DNA of 64,000 nucleotides, taken from Ignavibacteria bacterium (GTDB lineage Bacteria; Bacteroidota; Ignavibacteria; SZUA-365). The notes under the pieces were generated by a model. That model saw only the letters and a program-made list of their open reading frames with translations. It was not told the DNA's origin and made no database searches. Of the stretch, positions 19,847-28,795 are shown one piece after another. The stretch spans positions 1-64,000 of the forward strand of contig JADKJW010000004.1 in the NCBI GenBank assembly GCA_016720835.1, read 5' to 3'. Every line of letters begins with the position of its first letter. Positions within the stretch are counted from its first letter, which is position 1. The position numbers were made by a program, and so were the translations under genes.

Positions 19847-21018
19847 GCTTTTCTGAGATCGATTTTCGTTTTATCCGCAACGCCGAGTTTATACCCTTCG
19901 GCGAACGTCATCTGGTTGAGACCCTTCGGAGACTCTTCCTTCTGCACCTTCATGTCGAGGCGCTTCTTCAGGATGATCTCGTAGCCGATGCGGTCCACCG
20001 CGACGGGATCCGACCCGACGAGCACCGTGTCGAAGGGGGTGATGAACTGCGGGTTGGCGCCGGGACCGCCGTTGTAGCAGCCGATGATGCCGTCCACGAT
20101 GTTCAGCACCACCTTGTCGCGCAGCGGCGGGAAGCAGTTCACTTCCGCGCAGGTCTCGGCCCAGAGTTTCTTGTGCAGGCGTCCGGTATTGGTGATGGCG
20201 CCGTAGGCCAGGTTTTTCAGGCAGAGCGTCACGGTGGGACCGGCGTTCTTCAGGATCGGCATGTTGATGATCTTCGTGATGTCCTTCGTGACGATGCTGC
20301 CGAAGTACGAGTGCTTGCCTTCGTTGATCATGTAGGGCAGGGTTTCGGCGTCGTACGTGTCCTCGCAGTCCGCCCAGTAGAACCAGTCCTTGTCGATGCG
20401 TTTCTCGCCGTACAGCTTGCCGTCGGCATCGTAGAAGCCGCCCTTGTCGTCCTTGCACTCCGTGCCGGTGATGCGGATGCCGGGGAAATTTTCGGCAGTG
20501 AATCCCACGTCGTGCAGTTCGAATTCGCGGCGGTCCCAGATCACGATGTTCTTGCGCGGGATGCCCGCCTTCTCGAGCTGCGCGATCACCGCGCGGGTGA
20601 TCTCGAGGCTGGTGGAGAGTTCCTTTCCCGCGACGGGATTCACCTTGAGGCCGATGACGTCGTCCGGCGACACGAATTCCCTCCACGCGGCGTTGATGCC
20701 CGCGGCGCCGGTCAATGCGAGCATGCTGCGCTCCAGCATCGACGACACCACGGCGAGATCGGGCTTGCCGTTTGCCACGCTTTTCGCGTCGACGCTCTGC
20801 GCGACGCGGCCCGGGTATTTGCCGGGCATGGACGAAGCCACGCGCGGGTGCTTCAGCGCGTCGGCGATGTTGGTGGCGGGCTTGTCGTCCGCGAGATGGG
20901 ACGCGAGCGGATTGGCGCTCATCTTCAGGGGCGCGATGGATGCGGCGGCGCCGCCGGCCGCGAGGAGGCGCAGGAAATCGCGCCGCGCGATGCCGTCTTC
21001 AGGTGCAGAGTGTTTCAT
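19843..21018 (-). CDS. DUF362 protein with Tat signal
   Basis: A 391-residue exported protein of the DUF362 family, which is commonly associated with Fe-S proteins; no enzymatic function is established. The start at 21018 gives a twin-arginine signal (MKHSAPEDGIARRDFLRLLAAGGAAAS), implying export of a folded, perhaps cofactor-bearing protein, with GGAG 8 nt upstream. The DUF362 core includes DDVIGLKVNPVAGKELSTSLEITRAVIAQLEKAGIPRKNIVIWDRR, then MPILKNAGPTVTLCLKNLAYGAITNTGRLH and the C-terminal DGIIGCYNGGPGANPQFITPFDTVLVGSDPVAVDRIGYEI. Only scattered Cys residues are present and no CxxCxxC ferredoxin motif, so a [4Fe-4S] domain is not encoded here. Confidence 0.85.
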   Translation of the reverse strand: MKHSAPEDGIARRDFLRLLAAGGAAASIAPLKMSANPLASHLADDKPATNIADALKHPRVASSMPGKYPGRVAQSVDAKSVANGKPDLAVVSSMLERSMLALTGAAGINAAWREFVSPDDVIGLKVNPVAGKELSTSLEITRAVIAQLEKAGIPRKNIVIWDRREFELHDVGFTAENFPGIRITGTECKDDKGGFYDADGKLYGEKRIDKDWFYWADCEDTYDAETLPYMINEGKHSYFGSIVTKDITKIINMPILKNAGPTVTLCLKNLAYGAITNTGRLHKKLWAETCAEVNCFPPLRDKVVLNIVDGIIGCYNGGPGANPQFITPFDTVLVGSDPVAVDRIGYEIILKKRLDMKVQKEESPKGLNQMTFAEGYKLGVADKTKIDLRKA

Positions 21019-21089
21019 GGTGGTCTCCTGATGGTGGAGAAATATCAGCCTCGGAACGGGAAAAGACAAGCGAAAACGCCTGCGCGTTC

Positions 21090-21785
21090 TTACGCGTTCA
21101 CATACCCGATCGGATCCTCGATCCCCGCGACCCGGAATCCGCGCAGCCGCAGCATGCACGATTCGCAGACGCCGCAGGCGAGGTCCTCCCGCTTGTAGCA
21201 GCTCCAGGTGAGGTGCAGCGGAGCGCCGAGTTCCGTGCCGGCGCGCACGATGTCCGCCTTGGACAGCTCGATGAGCGGCGTGACGATGCGCAGCGCGCGC
21301 TCGTGTTTGGTCCCGGTGTCGATGACGCTCTGAAAGGCATCGTAGAACACCTTCCGGCAATCGGGATAGCCGCTGGAGTCCTCCTCGACCGCGCCGATGA
21401 AGAGCGCGTCGGCGCCGAGCACTTCGGCCCAGCTCACGCCGATGCTCAGCATGTTCGCGTTGCGGAAGGGAACGTACGTGTTGGGAATGCCCGTGTTGTC
21501 CTCGCTCGCGTCGAGCACGTCCATGCGCATGTCCGTCAGGCTCGATCCGCCGATGCGCGCGAGATGCTCTATCGAGACCTCCAGTCGCCGCTCCGCGGGC
21601 ACGCGGTAGTGATCTGCGATGCCGCGGAACGCCGCGAGTTCGCGCGCCTCGGTGCGTTGCCCGTACCCGACGTGCAGCAGCGCCAGTTCGTAGTCGCGCG
21701 CGGCGATGGCCGTGGTGACGCAGGAGTCCATCCCGCCGCTGGCGAGCACGACGGCGATCGAACGGGGAGAATCGGCGGACATCAT
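21090..21785 (-). CDS. queC: 7-cyano-7-deazaguanine synthase
   Basis: Converts 7-carboxy-7-deazaguanine to preQ0 using ATP and ammonia in queuosine biosynthesis. 231 residues. The PP-loop SGGMDS is at residues 16-21. The zinc-binding Cys cluster is complete: Cys196, Cys204, Cys207 and Cys210 (SCYKREDLACGVCESC). The signature TYVPFRNANMLSIGVSWAEVLGADALFIGAVEEDSSGYPDCR is typical. It lies 28 bp downstream of queF in the que cluster. Confidence 0.95.
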   Translation of the reverse strand: MMSADSPRSIAVVLASGGMDSCVTTAIAARDYELALLHVGYGQRTEARELAAFRGIADHYRVPAERRLEVSIEHLARIGGSSLTDMRMDVLDASEDNTGIPNTYVPFRNANMLSIGVSWAEVLGADALFIGAVEEDSSGYPDCRKVFYDAFQSVIDTGTKHERALRIVTPLIELSKADIVRAGTELGAPLHLTWSCYKREDLACGVCESCMLRLRGFRVAGIEDPIGYVNA

Positions 21786-21813
21786 GGCAGGTCTGAAATG
21801 ATGGCGCGTACGG

Positions 21814-22167
21814 TTACTTCTTCCGCGCTCCGGCCTTGTACTCGGCCTCCACGATGCTGTGTATGCCGCCGCGGGTGTTGAATTCGCCCGTGACGCGCAT
21901 GAAGCGCGGCTTGCACACGGCGACGAGATCGTCGAGGATTTCGTTGACCGCCGTTTCGAAGAAGATGCCCTTGTTGCGGAATTCGAGGTAGTAGTACTTG
22001 AGCGATTTCAGCTCGACGCAGAGCTTGTCGGGAATGTAGTACACCGTGATGGTCGCGAAGTCCGGCAGTCCGGTCATGGGACAGACCGACGTGAACTCCG
22101 GATTCACGTGCGTGATCTCGTAGTCCCGCTTGGGGAATTTGTTCGGAAACACTTCAATCTTGGCCAT
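21814..22167 (-). CDS. queF: NADPH-dependent 7-cyano-7-deazaguanine reductase
   Basis: Reduces preQ0 to preQ1, the base later inserted into tRNA. 117 residues, the short unimodular form. The catalytic Cys29 is in NPEFTSVCPMTGLPDFATI, with the conserved Asp36. The QueF helix ELKSLKYYYLEFRNKGIFFE and the Glu of EFNTRGG are present. It sits between queE (separated by a 120-bp repeat-containing gap) and queC, all on the minus strand. Confidence 0.95.
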   Translation of the reverse strand: MAKIEVFPNKFPKRDYEITHVNPEFTSVCPMTGLPDFATITVYYIPDKLCVELKSLKYYYLEFRNKGIFFETAVNEILDDLVAVCKPRFMRVTGEFNTRGGIHSIVEAEYKAGARKK

Positions 22168-22183
22168 GCGTCACTCCACTGTA

Positions 22184-22287
22184 AGACGGTCCACGAAACA
22201 CTCGAAACACACGAAACAGGATTTTATAAAGGTTCTCCATCCACATTCATCTTACTCCCTACTCCCCACTCCCTCCTCCCTCCTTCT
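22184..22287. repeat. Low-complexity gap between queE and queF
   Basis: Two repeat classes adjoin: CACGAAACACTCGAAACACACGAA at about 22192-22216, and TACTCCCTACTCCCCACTCC with CTCCTCCCTCCTTC at about 22252-22287. The second, read on the minus strand, begins directly after the queE stop codon. Both classes recur elsewhere in the window. Confidence 0.7.
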
Positions 22288-22938
22288 TCACACTCCTCGC
22301 GCATCCGGCTCCCAGATGTACTTGTGCATCTGCAGCTGCATGCGCACAGGGAGTTTGTCCTTGAGTATCCATTCGGCAAGGGCGCGGTTGTCGAGGCGGC
22401 CGAAAACGGGGGAGAAGATGATTTCGCGGCAGATGGAGGGCAGATCGCGGCCGCGGACGAAGTCCCGCGCCCATTCGTAATCGGCGCGGTCGACGAGCAC
22501 GAATTTCAGCTCATCGGTCGGCTTGAGGTAATCGAGATTCGCGAGGAGGTTTTTCTTCTCCATGCCGGATCCGGGGCATTTGACATCCATGATCAGGATG
22601 ACGCGCGGATCGACGCGGTTGATGTCCACGTGTCCGCCCGTCTCCACCGCGACGGTGTACCCGTCGTTGCAGAGCAGGCTGAGCAGGGGATACACGGCCG
22701 GCTGTTCGAGCGGTTCGCCGCCGGTGAGTTCGATGAAGCGGCTGCCGGACTCCGCCGCCTGCGCGAGCAGTTCTTCCTCGTCCATCTCCGTGCCGCCGCC
22801 GAAGTCCAGCGCATAGGGCGTATCGCACCAGCGGCAGCGGAGGCCGCAGCCCTGCAGGCGGATAAAAAGACAGGGCAGCCCTGCGCGGCTGCCCTCACCC
22901 TGAATGCTGTGGAAAATCTCGCTGACGATCAGCGGCAT
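22288..22938 (-). CDS. queE: 7-carboxy-7-deazaguanine synthase
   Basis: Radical SAM enzyme that rearranges 6-carboxytetrahydropterin into 7-carboxy-7-deazaguanine. 216 residues. It begins MPLIVSEIFHSIQGEGSRAG, the QueE N-terminus. The [4Fe-4S] motif is CGLRCRWC with Cys31, Cys35 and Cys38, followed by DTPYAL. FIELTGGEPLEQPAVYPLLSLLCNDGYTVAVETGGHVDI carries the SAM-binding GGEP motif. It begins 9 bp after bioY in the same direction. queD (the carboxytetrahydropterin synthase) is not in the window. Confidence 0.95.
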   Translation of the reverse strand: MPLIVSEIFHSIQGEGSRAGLPCLFIRLQGCGLRCRWCDTPYALDFGGGTEMDEEELLAQAAESGSRFIELTGGEPLEQPAVYPLLSLLCNDGYTVAVETGGHVDINRVDPRVILIMDVKCPGSGMEKKNLLANLDYLKPTDELKFVLVDRADYEWARDFVRGRDLPSICREIIFSPVFGRLDNRALAEWILKDKLPVRMQLQMHKYIWEPDARGV

Positions 22939-22947
22939 CGCCGCCGC

Positions 22948-23526
22948 CTAGCGCGTGAAGCGACGGCCCGTCTCGGAGGCGATGCCGGCCGCGGCGAGGA
23001 TCTTGACCGCGTCCCATGCCTGCAGCTGCGTGAAGCCGGCGGCGACGCTCGCGCCAAGATTATGGAAGATCGTGACGTTGAGCTGCGCAATGCCGAGCGC
23101 GAAAATCACCGCCATCGCCGCGGTCATCGCGATCAGCGCCGTGGCGAAACGCGGCAGCGCCTGCATGATACGCACGTCGTGAATCAGGTAACCGGTGAGG
23201 AACGCCGCAATCGGAAACGCCAGCAGGTAGCCTCCCGTCGGCCCGACGAGGCGGAGCACGGAACCGCTGAAACCGGCAAACACCGGCAGGCCCGACGCCC
23301 CCAACATGAGATACGCGATCTGCGCAGCCGCGCCTTTGCGCGCGCCGAGCATCGCGCCCGACAACAGGACGAACAGGGTCTGCAGCGTGAACGGTACGGG
23401 CACCGTCGGAATGACGATCTGCGCACCGACGGCAGTCAGCAGGGAAAAGCCGCCGATCCAGAGAGCGTTGGACAGCGTCTTGCTGTTCGAAAGGGAAATC
23501 GCGGAATCGAGTGTGACAGTGTGCAT
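22948..23526 (-). CDS. bioY: BioY biotin transporter S-component
   Basis: Substrate-binding membrane subunit of an ECF-type vitamin importer, probably for biotin. The start at 23526 (MHTVTLDSAISL, GAGGA 6 nt upstream) gives 192 residues, the usual size; an in-frame ATG at 23556 adds ten. Five to six membrane helices are evident. The BioY signature TVPVPFTLQTLFVLLSGAMLGARKGAAAQIAYLMLGASGLPVFAGFSGS and GPTGGYLLAFPIAAFLTGYL is complete. No bioM/bioN energising genes are nearby, so it may work alone or with a shared ECF module. It overlaps no neighbour but is close enough to queE for cotranscription. Confidence 0.92.
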   Translation of the reverse strand: MHTVTLDSAISLSNSKTLSNALWIGGFSLLTAVGAQIVIPTVPVPFTLQTLFVLLSGAMLGARKGAAAQIAYLMLGASGLPVFAGFSGSVLRLVGPTGGYLLAFPIAAFLTGYLIHDVRIMQALPRFATALIAMTAAMAVIFALGIAQLNVTIFHNLGASVAAGFTQLQAWDAVKILAAAGIASETGRRFTR

Positions 23527-23642
23527 GGAATCCTCAGTTGTCGTCAGTATCTGCATCGTGCAAAAGTACGGGAATGCGGTGCGGGGTCCAAATTCGAGGC
23601 GGCGTGCCGCGCGGAGGCGTTGCGGATTTCGGCATGCCTGCG

Positions 23643-24089
23643 CTATTTCTGTTCCATCAGCCGTTTGATGGTGTCCTGTCGATGCGTGAACATCGCCCCG
23701 ATGTGCCGCCTGACGAACAGCGCGTCGGCCAGAGCACCGAGGAAGCCGAGCGGCAGCGTGTAGTCGACGGTGTCGGTGAGCACCATGCCTCCCGGGCTGC
23801 TCGCGAATTCGCGCGTCTGCCGCCACGTTTTGAACGGGCCGCGCACCTGCACGTCGGACAGCCGCCGAGGCGGGTCGAATTCATCGAAGCACATTTCCCA
23901 GGTCTGCGTCACGAACGGCAGCGGCTTGACGCGAAGCACGACGACCGCGCCCCTTCCGGGAGGATCATGCCTCAAGATCTCTACACGAACGTTCGGGGGG
24001 GTGATCTTGAGCAGATTCGTTGGATCGGTATGAAACCCAAACACCTCCTCGATATCCGCCGCTATTTCAATCGATCTCGTAATACGCAT
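23643..24089 (-). CDS. SRPBCC (START-like) family protein
   Basis: A 148-residue soluble protein with the helix-grip fold used to bind hydrophobic ligands. It begins MRITRSIEIAADIEEVFGFHTDPTNLLKITPPNVRVEIL, typical of the SRPBCC subgroup also found fused to or near epimerases (YfcH-like, COG4276). Then come WEMCFDEFDPPRRLSDVQVRGPFKTWRQTREF, DTVDYTLPLGFLGALADALFVRRHI and a C-terminal helix. No signal peptide. Ligand unknown. It sits between DUF169 and bioY on the same strand. Confidence 0.82.
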   Translation of the reverse strand: MRITRSIEIAADIEEVFGFHTDPTNLLKITPPNVRVEILRHDPPGRGAVVVLRVKPLPFVTQTWEMCFDEFDPPRRLSDVQVRGPFKTWRQTREFASSPGGMVLTDTVDYTLPLGFLGALADALFVRRHIGAMFTHRQDTIKRLMEQK

Positions 24090-24136
24090 TCAGGCTCTCA
24101 GTTACGGGGAGTCAATACTGCACCAGATCAGGTGCG

Positions 24137-24910
24137 TCAGTGCGACAGTCCGGCCTCGCCCCGTCCCCCGATGCGCGAACGCACTTCCGCCCAGCTCTCG
24201 GTGATGAGGAAGCTCTCGTCCGCGTTCGCGACCATGGCGAGGAATTTCTTCCAGGGTACGGCGAAGCTGAGCACGTCGGGCTGCACGAAGGGGCGCGCCG
24301 ACACGTCGAACATGCCCAGCACGGCGCGCGGGCGGTCGGACTGCAGCTCTCGATACGGATGGTACAGGATGGCCGAGCAGCCGGAGCCGAAGGGCGCGAT
24401 GACGCCGTCGGGCTCGCGCTCGTCGAAGTTCGCGAGCGTGAAGAGTCCGGCCAGCACGTCGGCCCGGGCGAAGAAGACCACGAGCATGGGCTCGTCGCTT
24501 TCCTTCAGAAGATCCCAGCGTTTGGCGATGAGGTAGCGGCCGGGCGATTCGAAGGGCGGCATGTTCTGCATGCTGTCGGCGACGATCTCGGGGCTCTTTT
24601 TGTAGCGCTCGCCTTCCAGTTCGCCGGGGATGCCGCAGGAGAGGAAGTACTCGAAGTTGCTGCGGATGGTCTGCGAAAAACCGAGGTAGCGCCTGCCGCC
24701 GCGGCACAGCACGTTGTGCTTGTCGAAACACGCGGGCCGGCCGTTGCGGATGTTCAGCAGCTCGCCGATGAGGCAGTGCTGCGTCTCCTTCGGCTCCACC
24801 GACGGCGCGCGGCCCTCCTCGTCCGTGTAGTACAGCGTGATGGGCAGCTCCGCGCCGGGGAAGGAGTTGGTCCAGATGTCGAGGAAGCGCTGCTTGAGTG
24901 CGAGGTCCAT
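24137..24910 (-). CDS. DUF169 family protein
   Basis: A 257-residue soluble protein of the DUF169/COG2043 family (function unknown; members are often rich in conserved Cys). The start at 24910 gives MDLALKQRFLDIWTNSFPGAELPITLYYTDEEG, the family-like N-terminus; an in-frame start 48 bp upstream is less likely. Conserved Cys occur in HCLIGELLNIRNGRPACFDKHNVLCRGGRRYLGF, FLSCGIPGELEGERYKKSPE and FGSGCSAILYHPYREL. The region 24959-25062 upstream has no gene, only a Lys/Glu-poor T-rich patch (TTTTTCTTTTTCTTC). Confidence 0.8.
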   Translation of the reverse strand: MDLALKQRFLDIWTNSFPGAELPITLYYTDEEGRAPSVEPKETQHCLIGELLNIRNGRPACFDKHNVLCRGGRRYLGFSQTIRSNFEYFLSCGIPGELEGERYKKSPEIVADSMQNMPPFESPGRYLIAKRWDLLKESDEPMLVVFFARADVLAGLFTLANFDEREPDGVIAPFGSGCSAILYHPYRELQSDRPRAVLGMFDVSARPFVQPDVLSFAVPWKKFLAMVANADESFLITESWAEVRSRIGGRGEAGLSH

Positions 24911-25062
24911 AGGTGCTCCGGGAATGGTGTGTTTTTCGGCTGTCCGATCCTCCATCATCGCTTTTTCTTTTTCTTCGCCGGCGAGATCACCTTCTCAAAG
25001 GACACTTCCTCCTCCTTCATCGCCTTCAAATCGAAAAGAGCACGCGTACGCATACGCTGCGC

Positions 25063-28000
25063 TCAAAGTACCACTACCTTATACGTCACGACATCATGCG
25101 GAGCGATGATGATTGGGCCGGAGATCGGATTGGACTCCTCAGCCGCAACCAAGTCCCGGGCACCGAACTTGGAAATGCGTACATCAAAATATCGCAGCTC
25201 CGGCCCACCGGCGATGCTGACCATTTGCGGATTGTCCGTGGGATTCGACAAGCGCATGAGTACAGCGTACGACGTCCATGATTTTTGCCAACACAGCCTC
25301 TCTACAAGCACCGCGGGATTATCGATGGTGATCCACGAATCTTTTGGAGTATTGCCATAGGCAGCCATCGCGATGAGCGGTTGCGCGCGCTCGATGCCGA
25401 ATCGTTGTGCGGCTACTGCGTCGTAGGGTCCGTGTGGACGAATGGCGTAACGGAAGGTCAACGGACCTTCCTGATCGGCTCTGAAGTTCGTGTGCCAGTG
25501 ATTGTTCAGCGCCCATGAATACAGGGTCTGCGAGGGTTGCAGGGTCCGTATCCATTCCGGGGACTGATATAATCCGCCGATAAGTCGAGCGGTGATGTTG
25601 CCGACCTCGATCAGTGGCGCATCGAGCGTGGACCAGGTGACGCCGCATGTATCGTTGGATATGTCGACATGCCTCTGCACAGTGAACCAGTTTTTATTCG
25701 ATCCCGGTATCTGCTCCAACTCGGGCCGGACTGTTCCGAAGGGCACGTCGATGCGCATCGTCCCGTTCGGGACATTGAAGCCAAAGCCGAAATGCACTCC
25801 CTCCTTTTCGCGTATCGCGATCTTGTCGATGCGGTTTTCGATCTCGAGATAATCTGCGCCGGCCCAGAGGCGGTATTCGCGTTCGAGCGAGTGGCAGCCG
25901 GGCGCGGAGGAGCGCACGGTGATGGAGGCAAGCAAGGGACCTGACTGTCCAACCGTTATCGTCACGGGTCCGTTTCCTTTCAGATTCTTCAGTGAATCTC
26001 CCGGCAGGTAGAAGTAGCTGTTCATCCCCGCCGCTGAAGAGCGGTCCACGTAATCGATCCCTGTGCGCGTGTCGATGAGCTGGACAATACCGCCGCTAAT
26101 GGTATCGATCACGACTTCGAGAATACCGTTTTCAATACGCTGTGTTGAGGCCGAAACGGGCTTCTGACTTTCCGCCGCTCCGCGTTCCATCGTGTATCGC
26201 CGGGCAGCAAGTCCGGGTACGTCGGAAGCGATGAAGTACAGCGTGTTGTCGGCCGCACGCCAGGAGGGAACCGGAACGCGTTCGTCGTCGATGATTCGAT
26301 CGCCGTCGCGTGTCTGTTCCTTTGGGACCGACGCCATCCCAGTACGTGTCCACGACAGTGTGTTGTACACGTCGATAGAACCAGGATGCGATACGAACAT
26401 GATACGCGGACTTGGTATCTCATGGCCTTTGCCATCTCTCGTTCGCCATCCGGGGAACGTGGAGGCAGCGTTCACATATTGCCTGATTTCTCTACCGAAT
26501 GAAACCGCATCCACGGCGAATGATTGTTTCACGCGCCACTGTTCTTTCACCGCAGCGCTGTCCGGATCCGATGTACTATTCCAGGCGCCCCAGGTGTGCT
26601 CTGCGAAGAGAAGGGTACTTCGCCATGCGTGCCTGGTCTGGACAGAGGTGGTGTGTATCACAGAGAGTGCTTCGGATTGCAACAGCGATTCCACCGCGTT
26701 CCTCTTCATCGCCGTCTCCCTCGCCCCGCTGCCGATTCCGTCGGTCCAGTACTCGGTGTAGTCGCCGCGGACGCGCGGGAGCTGCGCGCCATAGCGCTGC
26801 TCGAGATCGGCGCAGGCGCGGCTGGTTGAGGTGATGATGACGCGGGGAGAGACGTAGCGCTCGTTCCATGCGCGCACGGCGTCGGGCAGATCGGGATCGA
26901 TGGCCGCGTTGTCGCTGAGCGCCCAGGAGAGCAGCAGCATGTCGTAGGGATAGTTCTTCGCCTTCAAGCCGGCGAGATGATCGAAGATGAAGGGATCGAG
27001 GAAGTTCGCGGTCGGATCGTCGGTGGCTATGGGCCGCACGCCGCTGCCCCAGAGCCGGTTGCGTATGCGCTGGCCCTTCACCGCGTAGGCGAGCGAGTAC
27101 GGGTACACCTGCCAGTGCAGCAGCGTGTCGAGTCCGCTCGGCGATATCCAGTAGAAGGGCTTGTCCTCCCACGCCTCGCGAATGAGTCCGATGCGGTCGG
27201 AATTGTTGGGAGCATTCACGTAGTAGCGCACGCCGGCCTTGGCGGCGGCGGTGACCGTGCCCCAGGCCGTGCCGGGGATGTCCACCTGCATCATGGAATT
27301 GATCGGCGTCTTCATCTGTTGCGACAGCTCGCCGGCGAAGGCGAAGAGCTGCAGCAGCTCCTCGCTGTTGCAGGCGCTGGTGTTGACGTTGGCGTAGGTC
27401 GCGTCGAGATGTATCCAGCCCTTTTTCACGGCGCGTTCGAGCTTCGCGAAGGCGTTCGTGTCGGCGTCGCGCTGCTGTTGTTTCAGCCGCTGACGCGGAT
27501 GCAAATAACTGTCCACCGCCCAGAGCGTCTCCACATTCCACACGAAGCGGCTGCCCTCGGGGTAGTCCTGCGTCTTCTCGGCCAGCGCGATGGCGGCGTC
27601 GATGTTGTTCATGTGTATCTGCTCCACCTTCCACTGCAGGTCGGTGTAGCCGATGTCCACATGCGAATGCGGCAGCAGATAGACCGTGAAACGCCGCACG
27701 GGCTGCAGGCGGTGCGTCCTGGTGAACAGCACAGCACCGCTGCCGCGCACTGTCACGGTGACGTCCTCATCGGCGGTCACCGGCGGGACGAGCAGCGCAA
27801 TCTCGCTGTGCCCTGTCGCGAGCGGGAGGCTCGACCGGGCGAGTCTGGCGGTGCCTCCGTCTGCGCCCTTTCGATCGATGCTGATGTCCGCATCGACGGC
27901 TTCGCCGAGGCGCCACAGTCCGATGCGCAGGCGCTGCATCTCGCGGCCGTTGTCGTTGACGATGCACTCGTCGGTCGCGACGTCCATGCGCTCCTCGAGG

Positions 28001-28545
28001 CGCATCGTATAGACCATGAACCACTTCCGCTCGCCCGCGCTTTCGCCTTTCACCTCGATGCGCTGTGCGCCCGGACGCAGCAGGGCGCGCGGCAGCGAGA
28101 GCGTCATGAAGCCGAACACGTCGCCATGCACGTCGATGAGCGCCTTGCGGAAGGAGAGCAGCGCGCCGTTCGCCGCCTTCATTTCGAAGCCCTTCCACGT
28201 CGAGTCCGGCGGATTGCGGAAGCGGAACAATTCGCTCCCGTTCACCGACAACGCGAACTCACGGCTCTCCTTCTTCACGTCGATGCCAGCCAGCCACACG
28301 AAGCGGACCGTATCATCCGTTATTCCCGCTGGCACCGGGGCCGTTTCCCACGCGATGGACTTCGCGGCATCGATCGAGCGCACCAGCAGCGCGTCCGTCG
28401 CGCCGGGGAAGCGGCCCGCGTAGTCGATCACCTCGCCACCGAGGCTGCGGGCGTAGCCGCTCAAGACGGGCGATTGCGAAGTGCTTTGAGCTCGAATCGC
28501 CGTGGAGAGAATGAGGAGGAGCAGGAAAGACAGCGCGATGCGCAT
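25063..28545 (-). CDS. Secreted glycoside hydrolase family 38 (alpha-mannosidase-like)
   Basis: A 1160-residue exported enzyme expected to cleave alpha-mannosides. Signal peptide: MRIALSFLLLLILSTAIRAQ. A ~270-residue N-terminal beta region precedes the GH38 domain, which opens with the HxHxD zinc motif PHSHVDIGYT (His293, His295, Asp297). The likely nucleophile is Asp422 in SMMQVDIPGTAWGTVTAAAKAG. Middle and C-terminal beta-sandwich regions (YTMERGAAE..., IENGILEVVIDTISGGIVQLIDTRTGIDYVD) are typical of GH38. No T9SS sorting domain is present, so it may remain periplasmic. A catabolic role in host- or polymer-derived glycans is inference. The start lies close to a CACACGAA palindrome in the divergent promoter region. 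Confidence 0.87.
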   Translation of the reverse strand: MRIALSFLLLLILSTAIRAQSTSQSPVLSGYARSLGGEVIDYAGRFPGATDALLVRSIDAAKSIAWETAPVPAGITDDTVRFVWLAGIDVKKESREFALSVNGSELFRFRNPPDSTWKGFEMKAANGALLSFRKALIDVHGDVFGFMTLSLPRALLRPGAQRIEVKGESAGERKWFMVYTMRLEERMDVATDECIVNDNGREMQRLRIGLWRLGEAVDADISIDRKGADGGTARLARSSLPLATGHSEIALLVPPVTADEDVTVTVRGSGAVLFTRTHRLQPVRRFTVYLLPHSHVDIGYTDLQWKVEQIHMNNIDAAIALAEKTQDYPEGSRFVWNVETLWAVDSYLHPRQRLKQQQRDADTNAFAKLERAVKKGWIHLDATYANVNTSACNSEELLQLFAFAGELSQQMKTPINSMMQVDIPGTAWGTVTAAAKAGVRYYVNAPNNSDRIGLIREAWEDKPFYWISPSGLDTLLHWQVYPYSLAYAVKGQRIRNRLWGSGVRPIATDDPTANFLDPFIFDHLAGLKAKNYPYDMLLLSWALSDNAAIDPDLPDAVRAWNERYVSPRVIITSTSRACADLEQRYGAQLPRVRGDYTEYWTDGIGSGARETAMKRNAVESLLQSEALSVIHTTSVQTRHAWRSTLLFAEHTWGAWNSTSDPDSAAVKEQWRVKQSFAVDAVSFGREIRQYVNAASTFPGWRTRDGKGHEIPSPRIMFVSHPGSIDVYNTLSWTRTGMASVPKEQTRDGDRIIDDERVPVPSWRAADNTLYFIASDVPGLAARRYTMERGAAESQKPVSASTQRIENGILEVVIDTISGGIVQLIDTRTGIDYVDRSSAAGMNSYFYLPGDSLKNLKGNGPVTITVGQSGPLLASITVRSSAPGCHSLEREYRLWAGADYLEIENRIDKIAIREKEGVHFGFGFNVPNGTMRIDVPFGTVRPELEQIPGSNKNWFTVQRHVDISNDTCGVTWSTLDAPLIEVGNITARLIGGLYQSPEWIRTLQPSQTLYSWALNNHWHTNFRADQEGPLTFRYAIRPHGPYDAVAAQRFGIERAQPLIAMAAYGNTPKDSWITIDNPAVLVERLCWQKSWTSYAVLMRLSNPTDNPQMVSIAGGPELRYFDVRISKFGARDLVAAEESNPISGPIIIAPHDVVTYKVVVL

Positions 28546-28675
28546 GAGAGCTCCGGGATCATTGGCACGGGAGGGAAGTATCGGATGCCGTTATCCGTAA
28601 CAGCGCGTGAAATGTACGAAATCCGGAAGCTCCCGGCATCTCCCTCACTCATGACGCATGCGGGGCACGGAAAAT

Positions 28676-28760
28676 GCGATCTCGAAACACACGAAGAAGA
28701 CGAAGCCGACGAAAATCCATTTCGTGATATTCGTCCTGTTCGTGTGCTTCGCGATCTGCT
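28676..28760. repeat. CACACGAA imperfect palindrome, copy 1
   Basis: The left arm (28676-28716, with GAAACACACGAAGAAGACGAAG) is an imperfect reverse complement of the right arm (28718-28760, with ATATTCGTCCTGTTCGTG). It is nearly the same element as 30490-30579, and the two copies bracket the glycosyltransferase gene. It lies in the divergent gap between GH38 and that gene, followed by one ATCCGAAATCC unit. Confidence 0.75.
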
Positions 28761-28795
28761 TCATAATCCGAAATCCAAAGTATATTTCAGCCGCC

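Noticed and set aside
22168..23642. A preQ1 or biotin riboswitch near the que/bioY genes
   Set aside because: No conserved preQ1 aptamer core or pseudoknot could be recognised in the short gaps, and biotin genes are usually controlled by BirA/BioR rather than a known riboswitch.
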